Assembly (NCBI GenBank): GCA_947457715.1
Contig: CANGXK010000163.1
Location: forward strand, 1-6,340
Source of the DNA: Gemmatimonadota bacterium
GTDB taxonomy: Bacteria; Gemmatimonadota; Gemmatimonadetes; Gemmatimonadales; Gemmatimonadaceae
Length of the DNA stretch: 6,340 nt
Direction: 5' to 3'
Shown here: one piece after another, positions 1 through 6,340 of the stretch
Layout of the letters: each line of letters begins with the position of its first letter
Numbering within the stretch: position 1 is the first letter of the stretch
The notes under the pieces: generated by a model
Told to the model about the DNA's origin: nothing
The model's database searches: none
Seen by the model: only the letters and a program-made list of their open reading frames with translations
Program-made: the position numbers and the translations under genes

Positions 1-2196
1 CTGCGCACCCTCGGCTACGGTGTGGCCAGTCTGCGCGAGCTGACGCCGCGCACCAAGGACTTTCTGCTGGTGCGCGGCGAGCAGCTTTCGGCGCGTCTCG
101 TCGTGGCCGGTTTACTCGCGCGCGGCGCGAACGCGGAATACGTCGAAGCGGCCACGCTCATTCGCACCGACGGCGTGTTCGGCGGCGCGTTCCCCGATCT
201 GGCGGCCACCGACCGCGAAGTGCGTGCGCAGCTGCGCCCGCTGCTCCGGAAGCGCGTGCTGCCCGTGGTGCCGGGATTTGTCGGGGGAACCGCCGACGGC
301 GCGCTCGTCACGTTGGGGCGCGGCGGGAGCGATCTGACCGCCACGGTGTTGGGCCGCTCCCTCCGCGCGCAACGGATCACGCTCTGGAAAGACGTCCCGG
401 GGCTGATGACGACCGATCCGCGCCTGGTGCCGACGGCGCGTATCGTGCCGCAGCTCAACGTGCGCGAGGCGGCCGAGTTGGCGTACTACGGGGCGAAGGT
501 GCTGCATCCGCGCGCGCTCATTCCGCTGGCGCGGGTGCGCGTGCCGGTGTTCGTGCGACCGTTTGTCGATCCGACGGCGCCGGGTACCGAGATCTCGGTG
601 CGGCACACGCTCACGCGCTATCCCGTGAAGGCGCTCTCGATCGTGCGCAGTCAGGCGCTGGTGACGGTCACCGGCAATGGCATGCTCGGCGTGCCCGGCA
701 TCGCCGCGCGCACCTTCGCTGCGCTCCAGCACGCGGGCATTTCCGTCACGCTGATCTCGCAGGCGTCGTCGGAGCACTCGATCTGCTTGTGCGTGCCGGC
801 CGAACGCGGCGCCGAGGCGCGCGTGGCGCTGGAGAAGGCCTTCGGGCTCGAACTCGCGCGCCGTGAACTCGAAGGGATGGACGTACAGCGCGGCATGGCC
901 ACGCTGGCGGTGGTCGGACTCGGGATGGCCGGTTCACCGGGGATCGCCGCGCGCATGTTCACCTCGCTCTCGAAGGCGGGAGTGAACATCGTGGCCATTG
1001 CGCAGGGCTCGAGCGAACTGAACATCTCGGTGGTGATCGCCGAGGCCGATGCCGAAGGAGCCGCGCAGGCCGTGCATGATGAATTCCAGCTCGACAAGAT
1101 CGGCGGCGGAGGGCTGCGCGAAGACGACCGTCTCGATGTCGTGCTGCTGGGCGTGGGCCTGATCGGCCGTGAACTGCTGCGCATGCTGCCGCGTGTGCGG
1201 CGACGGGTGAAGCCCACCATCGTGGGCCTCGTCGATCGCAGTGGTTTCGTGTTCGAGCCCGAGGGATTCACGGCGCGGCAACTGGCCACCTATGTAAAGG
1301 CCAAGGAGAGCGGTGGCGCCTTGGCGACGATGCCGGATGGCCACATCGCCTCGGCCGCCGAGGCGGTGGCGTACATCGGCACGCATGCGCTGGCGCGACC
1401 CGTACTGGTGGACGTCACGGCGCACGAAACGCTCCCGGCTATCCGCGCGGCGATTCTGGCCAACATGGATATCGTGATGGCCAACAAGCGTCCGTTGTCG
1501 GCGCCCCGCGCCGAGGTGGCGTCGCTGCGGGCGCTGGCGGCGAAGCACGGCTCTCGGCTGCTGCACGAAACCACGGTGGGCGCGGGTCTGCCCGTGATGG
1601 ACAGCTACGCCAAGCTCGTGGAAACGGGCGACACGGTGCTGCGCATCGAAGGGTGCACGTCGGGCACGCTGGGCTTCCTGCTCACCGAAATCGGCAAGGG
1701 CCGCCCGTTCAGCGAGTCATTGCGCGACGCGATGGCGCGTGGCTTCACGGAGCCCGATCCGCGCGACGATCTCTCGGGCATGGATGTGGCGCGCAAAGCG
1801 CTCATCCTGGCGCGCATGATGGGCTTCGGCGGCGATCTGAAGGACGTCGCCGTGGAGTCGCTGGTGCCAGTGGCGTTTCGCACGATGCCGCTGCCGAAGT
1901 TTCTGGCGTCGTTGTCGGCGCAGGATACGGCGTGGGCCGAGCGTTTCGCGGCCGCCACCAAACACGGGCGCGTGTTGCGCTACGTCTTGAACGCGTCGCC
2001 GAAGAAAGTGGAAGTGGGACTGCGTGCGGTGCCGCTCACGCATCCGCTGGCGGGATTGCGCGGCACCGACAATCAGATCGTCTTTACCACCATGCGGTAT
2101 CGCGAGCATCCACTGGTGATCACCGGGCCGGGCGCCGGTCCAGCCGTCACGGCCGCCGGTGTACTCAACGACATTCTCCAGCTGACGCCGTCATGA
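1..2196 (+). CDS. thrA: Bifunctional aspartokinase / homoserine dehydrogenase (5'-truncated by window edge)
   Basis: This is a fused enzyme that catalyses the first step (aspartate to aspartyl phosphate) and the third step (aspartate semialdehyde to homoserine) of the threonine branch. The frame is open from base 1, and about 100 N-terminal residues with the Lys-Phe-Gly-Gly motif lie outside the window. Comparison with E. coli ThrA from memory suggests a full length near 830 residues. Visible in order are GEQLS (about 76-90), the aspartokinase motif LGRGGSD (313-333) and AKVLHPR (about 493-513). Two ACT domains follow (about 655-850 and 895-1070), with Gln codons at 760-762 and 1003-1005 in SQASSE and AQGSSE, matching the threonine-sensing glutamines of plant and bacterial homologues. 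The dehydrogenase half has a GxGxxG nucleotide-binding loop (1150-1167), MANKRP, VGAGLPV, and the signature FTEPDPRDDLSGMDVARK (1744-1797) with the conserved Asp and Lys. The GTG at 22 is internal, not the start. The stop overlaps thrC. Threonine feedback is inferred from the ACT residues. Confidence 0.95.
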   Translation: MRTLGYGVASLRELTPRTKDFLLVRGEQLSARLVVAGLLARGANAEYVEAATLIRTDGVFGGAFPDLAATDREVRAQLRPLLRKRVLPVVPGFVGGTADGALVTLGRGGSDLTATVLGRSLRAQRITLWKDVPGLMTTDPRLVPTARIVPQLNVREAAELAYYGAKVLHPRALIPLARVRVPVFVRPFVDPTAPGTEISVRHTLTRYPVKALSIVRSQALVTVTGNGMLGVPGIAARTFAALQHAGISVTLISQASSEHSICLCVPAERGAEARVALEKAFGLELARRELEGMDVQRGMATLAVVGLGMAGSPGIAARMFTSLSKAGVNIVAIAQGSSELNISVVIAEADAEGAAQAVHDEFQLDKIGGGGLREDDRLDVVLLGVGLIGRELLRMLPRVRRRVKPTIVGLVDRSGFVFEPEGFTARQLATYVKAKESGGALATMPDGHIASAAEAVAYIGTHALARPVLVDVTAHETLPAIRAAILANMDIVMANKRPLSAPRAEVASLRALAAKHGSRLLHETTVGAGLPVMDSYAKLVETGDTVLRIEGCTSGTLGFLLTEIGKGRPFSESLRDAMARGFTEPDPRDDLSGMDVARKALILARMMGFGGDLKDVAVESLVPVAFRTMPLPKFLASLSAQDTAWAERFAAATKHGRVLRYVLNASPKKVEVGLRAVPLTHPLAGLRGTDNQIVFTTMRYREHPLVITGPGAGPAVTAAGVLNDILQLTPS

Positions 2197-3587
2197 CCAC
2201 GCCAATGTTGCATCCCCTGCCAGCCGACGCCGTATTCCTGCCGGCCGGCGTCACCGGCCTGCCGGTCGGTGCCGAGCGCAGCGTGCAGCGATGCGCCGCC
2301 TGTGGCCATTTGCTGTCGCCGCTCGACGCGGCGCCGGATTGCCCGACGTGTGGAGGGCTGCTGGAGATCATTCATCGCGCACCGGTCGACGAATTCGACG
2401 CGCCGCTGTCGGCCAATGCCATCAGGCACAGCTTCGCGCAGCATTGCTGTGCGATGCCGCTGGGACATGCGTCCGGGGTGTGGCGCTTCGAGTCGCTCGT
2501 GATGCCCGGCGCGGGGGAGGCCATCGTGAGTCACCCCGAGGGCAACACGCCGCTGCTGTCGCGGGCCGCGATCTCGAAGTACACCGGGTGCGACGGCTTG
2601 CTGATCAAGCATGAGGGGCACAATCCCACCGGCTCGTTCAAGGACCGCGGCATGACCGTGGGCACCACGCAGGCCGTGCGCATCGGGGCCAGTGCGGTGG
2701 CCTGTGCGAGCACCGGCAACACGTCGGCGGCGTTGGCGTCGTACGCCGCGCAGGCGGGCATTCCCGGTCTGGTGTTCGTGCCGGCCGGCAAGATCGCGCT
2801 CGGCAAGCTGGCGCAAACGCTGTCGTACGGCGCGCGCACGCTGCTGGTGAAGGGCGATTTCGACGAATGCCTGCGGTTGGTGCAGCAGGCCTCGCGCGAG
2901 CTGGGCATCTATCTGCTGAATTCCATCAATCCGTGGCGCGTGGAAGGGCAGAAGACCATCGTGTTCGAGATGCTGCAGCAGCTCGGCTGGAACGCGCCCG
3001 ACTTCATCGTGCTGCCGGCCGGCAACCTGGGCAACACGGCGGCGTTCGGCAAAGCGTTGCGTGAAGCGAAGGCGCTTGGGCTCATCACGAAAGTGCCGCG
3101 CCTCGTGAGCGTGCAGGCGGCTGGTGCGGCACCGTTCGCGCGGGCCTTCCGCGAAGATTTTGCGACCCGCTACACGGTGCAGGCAGAAACGATCGCGACG
3201 GCGATTCGCATTGGCGATCCGGCGTCGTGGGATCGCGCGGTGCGTGCCATTCGCGAAACCGACGGCCTGGTGATTGCCGCGACGGACGAGGAGATCATCG
3301 ACGCCAAGGTCACGATTGATGGAGCCGGTGTTGGCTGCGAACCGGCCAGTGCGGCCAGCGTGGCTGGCGTGCGGCAACTGGTGCGCGATGGTATCATCGG
3401 GGGGGGCGACACCGTGGTTGCGGTGCTGACCGGTCACGTGCTCAAGGATCCCGGCATGCTGGTGGAATTGCATCAACGTGAAGACTACGCGCGTGCCAAT
3501 CGTCCCATCGAGATCGATGCCACGGTGAGCGCGGTGGCAGCGGTGTTGCACCGCATGCGCGAACGCGCAAGCGGGAGTGCCTCGTGA
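2193..3587 (+). CDS. thrC: Threonine synthase with N-terminal zinc ribbon
   Basis: This PLP enzyme converts O-phosphohomoserine to threonine and phosphate, the last step of the pathway, in the cytoplasm. The product is 464 residues. The N-terminus carries a CxxC...CxxC zinc ribbon (C34, C37, C50, C53), as in one class of threonine synthases. The fold-type II core follows: EGNTPLL (116-122), NPTGSFKDRG (144-153) with the PLP-binding lysine at K150, ASTGNTSAA (172-180), the phosphate-binding loop PAGNLGNTAAFGKA (275-288), GCEPASAASVAG (381-392) and LTGHVLKDP (412-420). The start is ATG 2193, which overlaps the thrA stop as ATGA. The frame is open for 180 codons further upstream, but that lies inside thrA and in another frame. 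There is no clear Shine-Dalgarno before the ATG, so translation is probably coupled to thrA. The stop overlaps the next gene as GTGA. A run of eight G lies at 3399-3406. The family call is firm. Zinc binding is inferred from the four cysteines. Confidence 0.95.
   Translation: MTTPMLHPLPADAVFLPAGVTGLPVGAERSVQRCAACGHLLSPLDAAPDCPTCGGLLEIIHRAPVDEFDAPLSANAIRHSFAQHCCAMPLGHASGVWRFESLVMPGAGEAIVSHPEGNTPLLSRAAISKYTGCDGLLIKHEGHNPTGSFKDRGMTVGTTQAVRIGASAVACASTGNTSAALASYAAQAGIPGLVFVPAGKIALGKLAQTLSYGARTLLVKGDFDECLRLVQQASRELGIYLLNSINPWRVEGQKTIVFEMLQQLGWNAPDFIVLPAGNLGNTAAFGKALREAKALGLITKVPRLVSVQAAGAAPFARAFREDFATRYTVQAETIATAIRIGDPASWDRAVRAIRETDGLVIAATDEEIIDAKVTIDGAGVGCEPASAASVAGVRQLVRDGIIGGGDTVVAVLTGHVLKDPGMLVELHQREDYARANRPIEIDATVSAVAAVLHRMRERASGSAS
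3573..3577 (+). promoter_or_regulatory. Ribosome binding site for the SDR gene
   Basis: The sequence GGGAG lies within the last codons of thrC, six bases before the GTG at 3584. It decides the start of the downstream gene. The alternative in-frame ATG at 3608 has no purine-rich site before it. thrC itself has no comparable site, so the two junctions of the operon differ. Confidence 0.55.
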
Positions 3588-4339
3588 CCGCCGCCGGCTT
3601 GCACGCGATGGCGTCGCCCCGGCGCACGCTGATCACCGGCGCGGCGCGACCGCTCGGGGTGGAGTTGGTGCGGCAGTGTCTGATGCGCGGCGACAAGGTG
3701 TACGCCGCGGCGCGGAATCCGGCGCGCGTGCCGGTGCTGGCCGATCTGCGCGCCCAATACGGCGGCCTGGAACTGATTGCGCTCGATCCCGCCGATCCGT
3801 CGTTGGTGGCCGACGCGGTGCCGGTGCTCGAGAGTCTCACCGATACGCTTGATCAGTTGATCATCGCGCCCGCTGAGCCGGGGCCGCATGAAAAGCTGGC
3901 CGACAGCGAGCGCGACGAGCTGTTGTCGACGCTGTCGGGGACCGGACTCACCGAGCACTACCGACGACATGCGGTGGCACCACTCCTGCTCGTGCGCACG
4001 CTGTTGCCGTTTCTGGCCAATCGTGATGGCGCGCGGGTGTTGGTGGTCAGTAGCTGGCTCGGCTCGCTCGCCGGCAAGACGCAGGGCGGAGACTACGCCA
4101 CCTGTGCGAGCCGTGCCGCGCTGCACATGCACATGCGCGCGCTGGCGCATGACCTGAGCGAGGAGCGCATTGTGTTGATGCTCGGGAACCCCGGGCATTT
4201 CGCGACCACGCCCGATGGTCCGGCGTTTCGCGTGCCGATCGATGAAGCGGCGATCGGGCTGCTGAGCCAGATGGAGCGGCTGCCGCGCGAGAAGACGGGG
4301 AGCTTTCTGGATTGGACAGGGGCGGAGCGCGCCTGGTGA
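3584..4339 (+). CDS. C-factor-like short-chain dehydrogenase/reductase with degenerate active site
   Basis: This is a 251-residue SDR-family protein with a Rossmann fold and unknown substrate. Fold landmarks are visible: the N-terminal strand LITGAARPLG (16-25), D68 after strand 3, VLVVSSWLGS (152-161), a long helix after residue 177, GNPGHFATT (201-209), and a C-terminal FLDWTG...W. The layout from SSWLGS to ASRAAL aligns without gaps, from memory, with the C-factor (CsgA)-like branch, where the motif is GGYYAYRASK. Here it reads GGDYATCASR, so the catalytic Tyr is T173 and the catalytic Lys is R177. The cofactor motif TGxxxGxG has Pro at residue 23, and the usual NNAG is IAPA (94-97). The serine (156/157) remains. 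A neighbouring Y171 is two positions off. The start is GTG 3584, overlapping the thrC stop, supported by GGGAG at 3573-3577; an ATG at 3608 is a weaker alternative. It may be a pseudoenzyme or a divergent oxidoreductase. Its role in the thr operon is unknown. Confidence 0.85.
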   Translation: MTAAGLHAMASPRRTLITGAARPLGVELVRQCLMRGDKVYAAARNPARVPVLADLRAQYGGLELIALDPADPSLVADAVPVLESLTDTLDQLIIAPAEPGPHEKLADSERDELLSTLSGTGLTEHYRRHAVAPLLLVRTLLPFLANRDGARVLVVSSWLGSLAGKTQGGDYATCASRAALHMHMRALAHDLSEERIVLMLGNPGHFATTPDGPAFRVPIDEAAIGLLSQMERLPREKTGSFLDWTGAERAW

Positions 4340-4348
4340 CCTGAGGTG

Positions 4349-4387
4349 GCGGCGCTGCTTGCGGCGCTGGTGGCGGGCGCTGGTGGC
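4349..4387. repeat. Short imperfect tandem repeat in the convergent intergenic gap
   Basis: Three copies of a 12-13 base unit lie between the SDR stop and the kinase stop. The core GGCGCTG occurs at 4351-4357, 4363-4369 and 4376-4382. The last two copies share 12 identical bases, GGCGCTGGTGGC, at 4363-4374 and 4376-4387. The first two share GCGGCGCTG at 4349-4357 and 4361-4369. The whole gap is 61 bases (4340-4400). I see no hairpin followed by a T run on either strand, so no intrinsic terminator can be called. The repeat may simply reflect slippage in non-coding, GC-rich DNA. Confidence 0.6.
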
Positions 4388-4400
4388 ATGCCGTTTACGT

Positions 4401-5981
4401 TCAGCGCGAAGCCGCCCCGCCGCCGCGCACCTTCTCCGTCACCCGCTGCAGCATCAGGCTCATGCTGAACGGTTTGGGGAGATCGATCACGATGTTGCTG
4501 GCGTCGGCTGCAGCATCGGCGGGAAATCCGGACATCACCAGCACCGGCAGGTCCGGCCATTGCGCGCCAACCCGCTGCACCAACTCCACGCCCCCCATCA
4601 CCGGCATAACGAGGTCGGTAAGCACGATCGATGGGGCGCCGTGCGCACTGAGATACTCCAGCGCCTTCGCACCGTTCGGGGCCACGTGCACGGTGGCTCC
4701 GGCGCGTTCGAGCATGCGGGCCACCACCCGGCGCACCACGTCTTCGTCGTCCACCAACAGCACCGACACGCCGCGCAGCGGGGCACCGGTGCCCGTGACC
4801 GACGCGGTGGCAGGGGGCGCCAATGGCGCGACTTCGCTGTTGGTCTCGGCTGGCCAGATGGTGGTGACCGTGGTGCCGTGCCCCGGCGTGCTGTCGATGC
4901 AGACGTACCCGCCGTGCTGCGCGACGATGCCCTGGACGGCGGACAGCCCGAGTCCTGTGCCCTCGCCGATCGGCTTGGTGGTGAAGAACGGCTCGAACGC
5001 GCGCACGCTGGTCTCGGCATCCATCCCACTGCCATTGTCGTGCACACTGATCAGCACGTACGATCCAGCCGGGATCGGCGTGCCGTGCACGACGCACTGC
5101 GCGTCGCTCCCCACGACGTGTTTCGAGGTCAGCGTGATGACGCCGCCCTCTTGGGTGGCGTGGCGCGCATTGAGCAGCAGGTTCACGAGCACCTGTTCCA
5201 GCTGGCCGACATCCATGGACACGGTCGGCGTGGCGCCCGTCACCACTTTGAGGTGCCGCGATGCCCCCACCAACCGGTGCATCATCGGCGTGAGGAACTG
5301 CAGCAGCGGCGCCACTTGCACGGACACGGGCTGATGCAGCGCATGCTGGCTGAAGGCCAGCAACTGCCGCGTGATGCTCCCCGTGTGTGCGGCCGCCCGA
5401 ATGATCGTCTGCACGTCACCGGCGTGTGGGTCGCCCGCCGGGAACGCGTCACTCAGCAGCGCGGCCGTGCCGAGCACCACCTGCATCATGTTGTTCACTT
5501 CGTGCGCCACTCCGCCGGCGATGTCACCCACCGCATCGAGGCGCTGCACGGCCTGCAGCCGGTCAGCGACTTCACGCTCGAGTTGTTCGAGGGCCAGCCG
5601 CTCGGTGATGTCGCGGAGCACGAGATGCACCAGCGGCCGCGCGTGGTCCGCGAACAGCACCGCGCGCACCTCGAGCTCGACGGTGCTGCCGTCGAGGCGA
5701 TACAGCGTATCCCGCGTGGGGGCAGACGGGTCGCGGACGCTGCGCCCACCCGTGAGCATCGCCTCGATTCCCTTCAGATGCGGACCCCGGAGAAACCGAT
5801 CCACGCGGGCCCCTACCAGGTCGGTGCGCCGCGCAGCCCCCACCAGCCGCACGGCGGCGAGGTTGGCCGTCAGAATGGTCTCGCCATCGTGCACCAGAAT
5901 GCCGTCGGGCGCGAGGTCGACCAGTTGCTCGAAATGCTGGGCGAGCTGATGGGCGTTTTTACTGGCCGCGCGTGTGGTCAC
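4401..5981 (-). CDS. Soluble hybrid histidine kinase: PAS, HisKA, HATPase_c, receiver
   Basis: This is a 526-residue cytoplasmic sensor kinase with its own receiver. Domains in order: a PAS sensor (about 14-128, ending in the typical VLRDITER), a HisKA dimerisation helix pair (about 145-215) with the phospho-acceptor His160 in GGVAHEVNN, and an HATPase_c domain (about 255-377). The ATPase domain has an N box (N267/N271), G1 DNGSGM (315-320), F box FEPFFTTK (329-336) and G2 GEGTGLGLS (339-347). An Ala/Pro/Thr-rich linker (about 378-404) leads to a receiver (about 405-520) with acidic D411, D412 and E413, phospho-acceptor D456 in LTDLVMP, S484 and K503 in LPKPF. All key catalytic residues are present. 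There is no signal peptide, membrane segment or DNA-binding domain, so signals are sensed inside the cell and a further partner is needed. The start is GTG at 5981, two bases after the stop of the KaiC-like gene; a CGGCGG in the last codons of that gene may act as a weak ribosome site. The PAS ligand is unknown. Confidence 0.93.
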   Translation of the reverse strand: MTTRAASKNAHQLAQHFEQLVDLAPDGILVHDGETILTANLAAVRLVGAARRTDLVGARVDRFLRGPHLKGIEAMLTGGRSVRDPSAPTRDTLYRLDGSTVELEVRAVLFADHARPLVHLVLRDITERLALEQLEREVADRLQAVQRLDAVGDIAGGVAHEVNNMMQVVLGTAALLSDAFPAGDPHAGDVQTIIRAAAHTGSITRQLLAFSQHALHQPVSVQVAPLLQFLTPMMHRLVGASRHLKVVTGATPTVSMDVGQLEQVLVNLLLNARHATQEGGVITLTSKHVVGSDAQCVVHGTPIPAGSYVLISVHDNGSGMDAETSVRAFEPFFTTKPIGEGTGLGLSAVQGIVAQHGGYVCIDSTPGHGTTVTTIWPAETNSEVAPLAPPATASVTGTGAPLRGVSVLLVDDEDVVRRVVARMLERAGATVHVAPNGAKALEYLSAHGAPSIVLTDLVMPVMGGVELVQRVGAQWPDLPVLVMSGFPADAAADASNIVIDLPKPFSMSLMLQRVTEKVRGGGAASR

Positions 5982-5983
5982 CG

Positions 5984-6340
5984 CTACCGCCGGCGCGTCG
6001 GGACACCCGTGGTGATGCCATCGAATGCGGCAAGGCTCTCGAGCAACACCACGCCGGTCTCGGTCGACTCGTACGTCCAGAAGGCGCGGCTGTGATCGCT
6101 GCCGCGCATTTTGACCACCACCAGCGCCCGGCGCAGCGTCCCCTCGATCTCCACGTAACGCTGACTGATGATCACGTCGGTGAGGAACGAGACGCGATAC
6201 CCCGTGAGCTGGAGCCCGCCTTGCTCCACCACTTCCACGGTGGAATACATGGTGACGCCCAGTCGCGTGAGTGCCCCGATGAGCCGGTACAACGACTCGC
6301 GGAAGTCCTCCCGGAAGGTGGGGGCCAGCGCCATCTCGAA
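5984..6340 (-). CDS. KaiC-family ATPase, C-terminal part (5' end beyond right window edge)
   Basis: The last 118 residues of a RecA-superfamily ATPase of the KaiC/RAD55 type are visible. The frame is open to base 6340, so the ATG at 6334 is most likely internal. Walker A and B lie outside the window. The family is shown by SLYRLIGALTRLGVT (fragment residues 16-30), GYRVSFLTDVIISQRYVEIEG (47-67, strand and helix near the subunit interface) and KMRGSDH (77-83, bases 6112-6092), the counterpart of KMRGSWH in cyanobacterial KaiC. The end resembles the KaiC tail (FDGITTGVPTRR against FERIISGSPTRI, from memory). It cannot be seen whether the protein has one or two ATPase domains, or phosphorylation sites like KaiC Ser431/Thr432. 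The stop TAG lies two bases before the kinase GTG, so the two genes are almost certainly one operon. A clock role is not implied, as many KaiC homologues outside cyanobacteria have other or unknown functions. Confidence 0.88.
   Translation of the reverse strand, partial: FEMALAPTFREDFRESLYRLIGALTRLGVTMYSTVEVVEQGGLQLTGYRVSFLTDVIISQRYVEIEGTLRRALVVVKMRGSDHSRAFWTYESTETGVVLLESLAAFDGITTGVPTRRR

Noticed and set aside
22..24. GTG as the start of the aspartokinase gene
   Set aside because: The frame is open to base 1, and the N-terminal aspartokinase motif is missing, so the true start lies before the window.
1653..2192. Upstream extension of the threonine synthase frame
   Set aside because: It lies out of frame inside the homoserine dehydrogenase domain. 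The family N-terminus and the ATGA overlap put the start at 2193.
2073..3551. Open frame of 492 codons on the - strand opposite thrC
   Set aside because: The composition is dominated by Arg, His and Gln with no motifs, and it lies fully over an intact threonine synthase. It is a GC-driven shadow.
4093..5097. Open frame of 334 codons on the - strand across the SDR end, the gap and the kinase
   Set aside because: It runs out of frame through the kinase and antisense to the SDR, with low-complexity Arg/Ala/Gly composition.
5954..5960. T-rich run as a possible terminator
   Set aside because: It lies within the first codons of the kinase (Ser-Lys-Asn on the - strand) and has no adjoining hairpin.
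4359..6095. Very long open frame (578 codons) on the + strand opposite the histidine kinase
   Set aside because: Its translation is His/Arg-rich with no recognisable domain, while the opposite strand has an intact multi-domain kinase. It is an antisense shadow in GC-rich DNA.
6332..6334. ATG as the start of the KaiC-like gene
   Set aside because: The frame continues to the window edge, and the fragment has only the C-terminal part of the ATPase domain, without Walker motifs.
1..6340. tRNA, rRNA, CRISPR array, insertion sequence or phage genes
   Set aside because: Apart from the 61-bp convergent gap and a 2-base gap, all sequence is explained by five coding regions. I saw no repeat-spacer pattern, transposase or integrase motif, or terminal inverted repeats.

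Overview
The window is GC-rich bacterial DNA, almost fully coding. It holds two gene clusters that face each other across a 61-bp gap. The left cluster (+ strand, 1-4339) is a threonine-pathway operon: a 5'-truncated bifunctional aspartokinase/homoserine dehydrogenase (thrA-type), threonine synthase (thrC) and an atypical short-chain dehydrogenase/reductase (SDR). The three genes are joined by two 4-base stop/start overlaps (ATGA and GTGA). The right cluster (- strand, 6340-4401) is a signalling pair: the C-terminal end of a KaiC-family ATPase, whose start lies beyond the right edge, followed after 2 bases by a soluble hybrid histidine kinase (PAS, HisKA, HATPase and C-terminal receiver).

The organism cannot be named from this sequence. 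High GC, dense overlapping genes, a fused thrA directly followed by a zinc-ribbon thrC, and a KaiC-like ATPase paired with a hybrid kinase would fit a free-living environmental bacterium. Gemmatimonadota, or a proteobacterium or myxobacterium-like group, are possible. This is a guess from gene content.

In the left cluster ThrA phosphorylates aspartate and later reduces aspartate semialdehyde to homoserine. ThrC turns O-phosphohomoserine into threonine. No homoserine kinase (thrB) is visible, so the step between them must be encoded elsewhere. Both ACT domains of ThrA keep the glutamine associated with threonine feedback. The third gene resembles the C-factor (CsgA)-like SDR family but has lost the catalytic Tyr and Lys and two cofactor-site motifs, so it may be a pseudoenzyme.

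In the right cluster the tight spacing suggests that the KaiC-like protein and the kinase are made together and act in one signalling pathway. The kinase has PAS input, a full transmitter and a receiver, but no membrane segment or DNA-binding output. A further phosphorelay partner is therefore expected outside the window.

The points most worth a second look are the degenerate SDR inside the thr operon and the KaiC/hybrid-kinase operon. Minor points are an 8-G tract in thrC and a short tandem repeat in the convergent gap.
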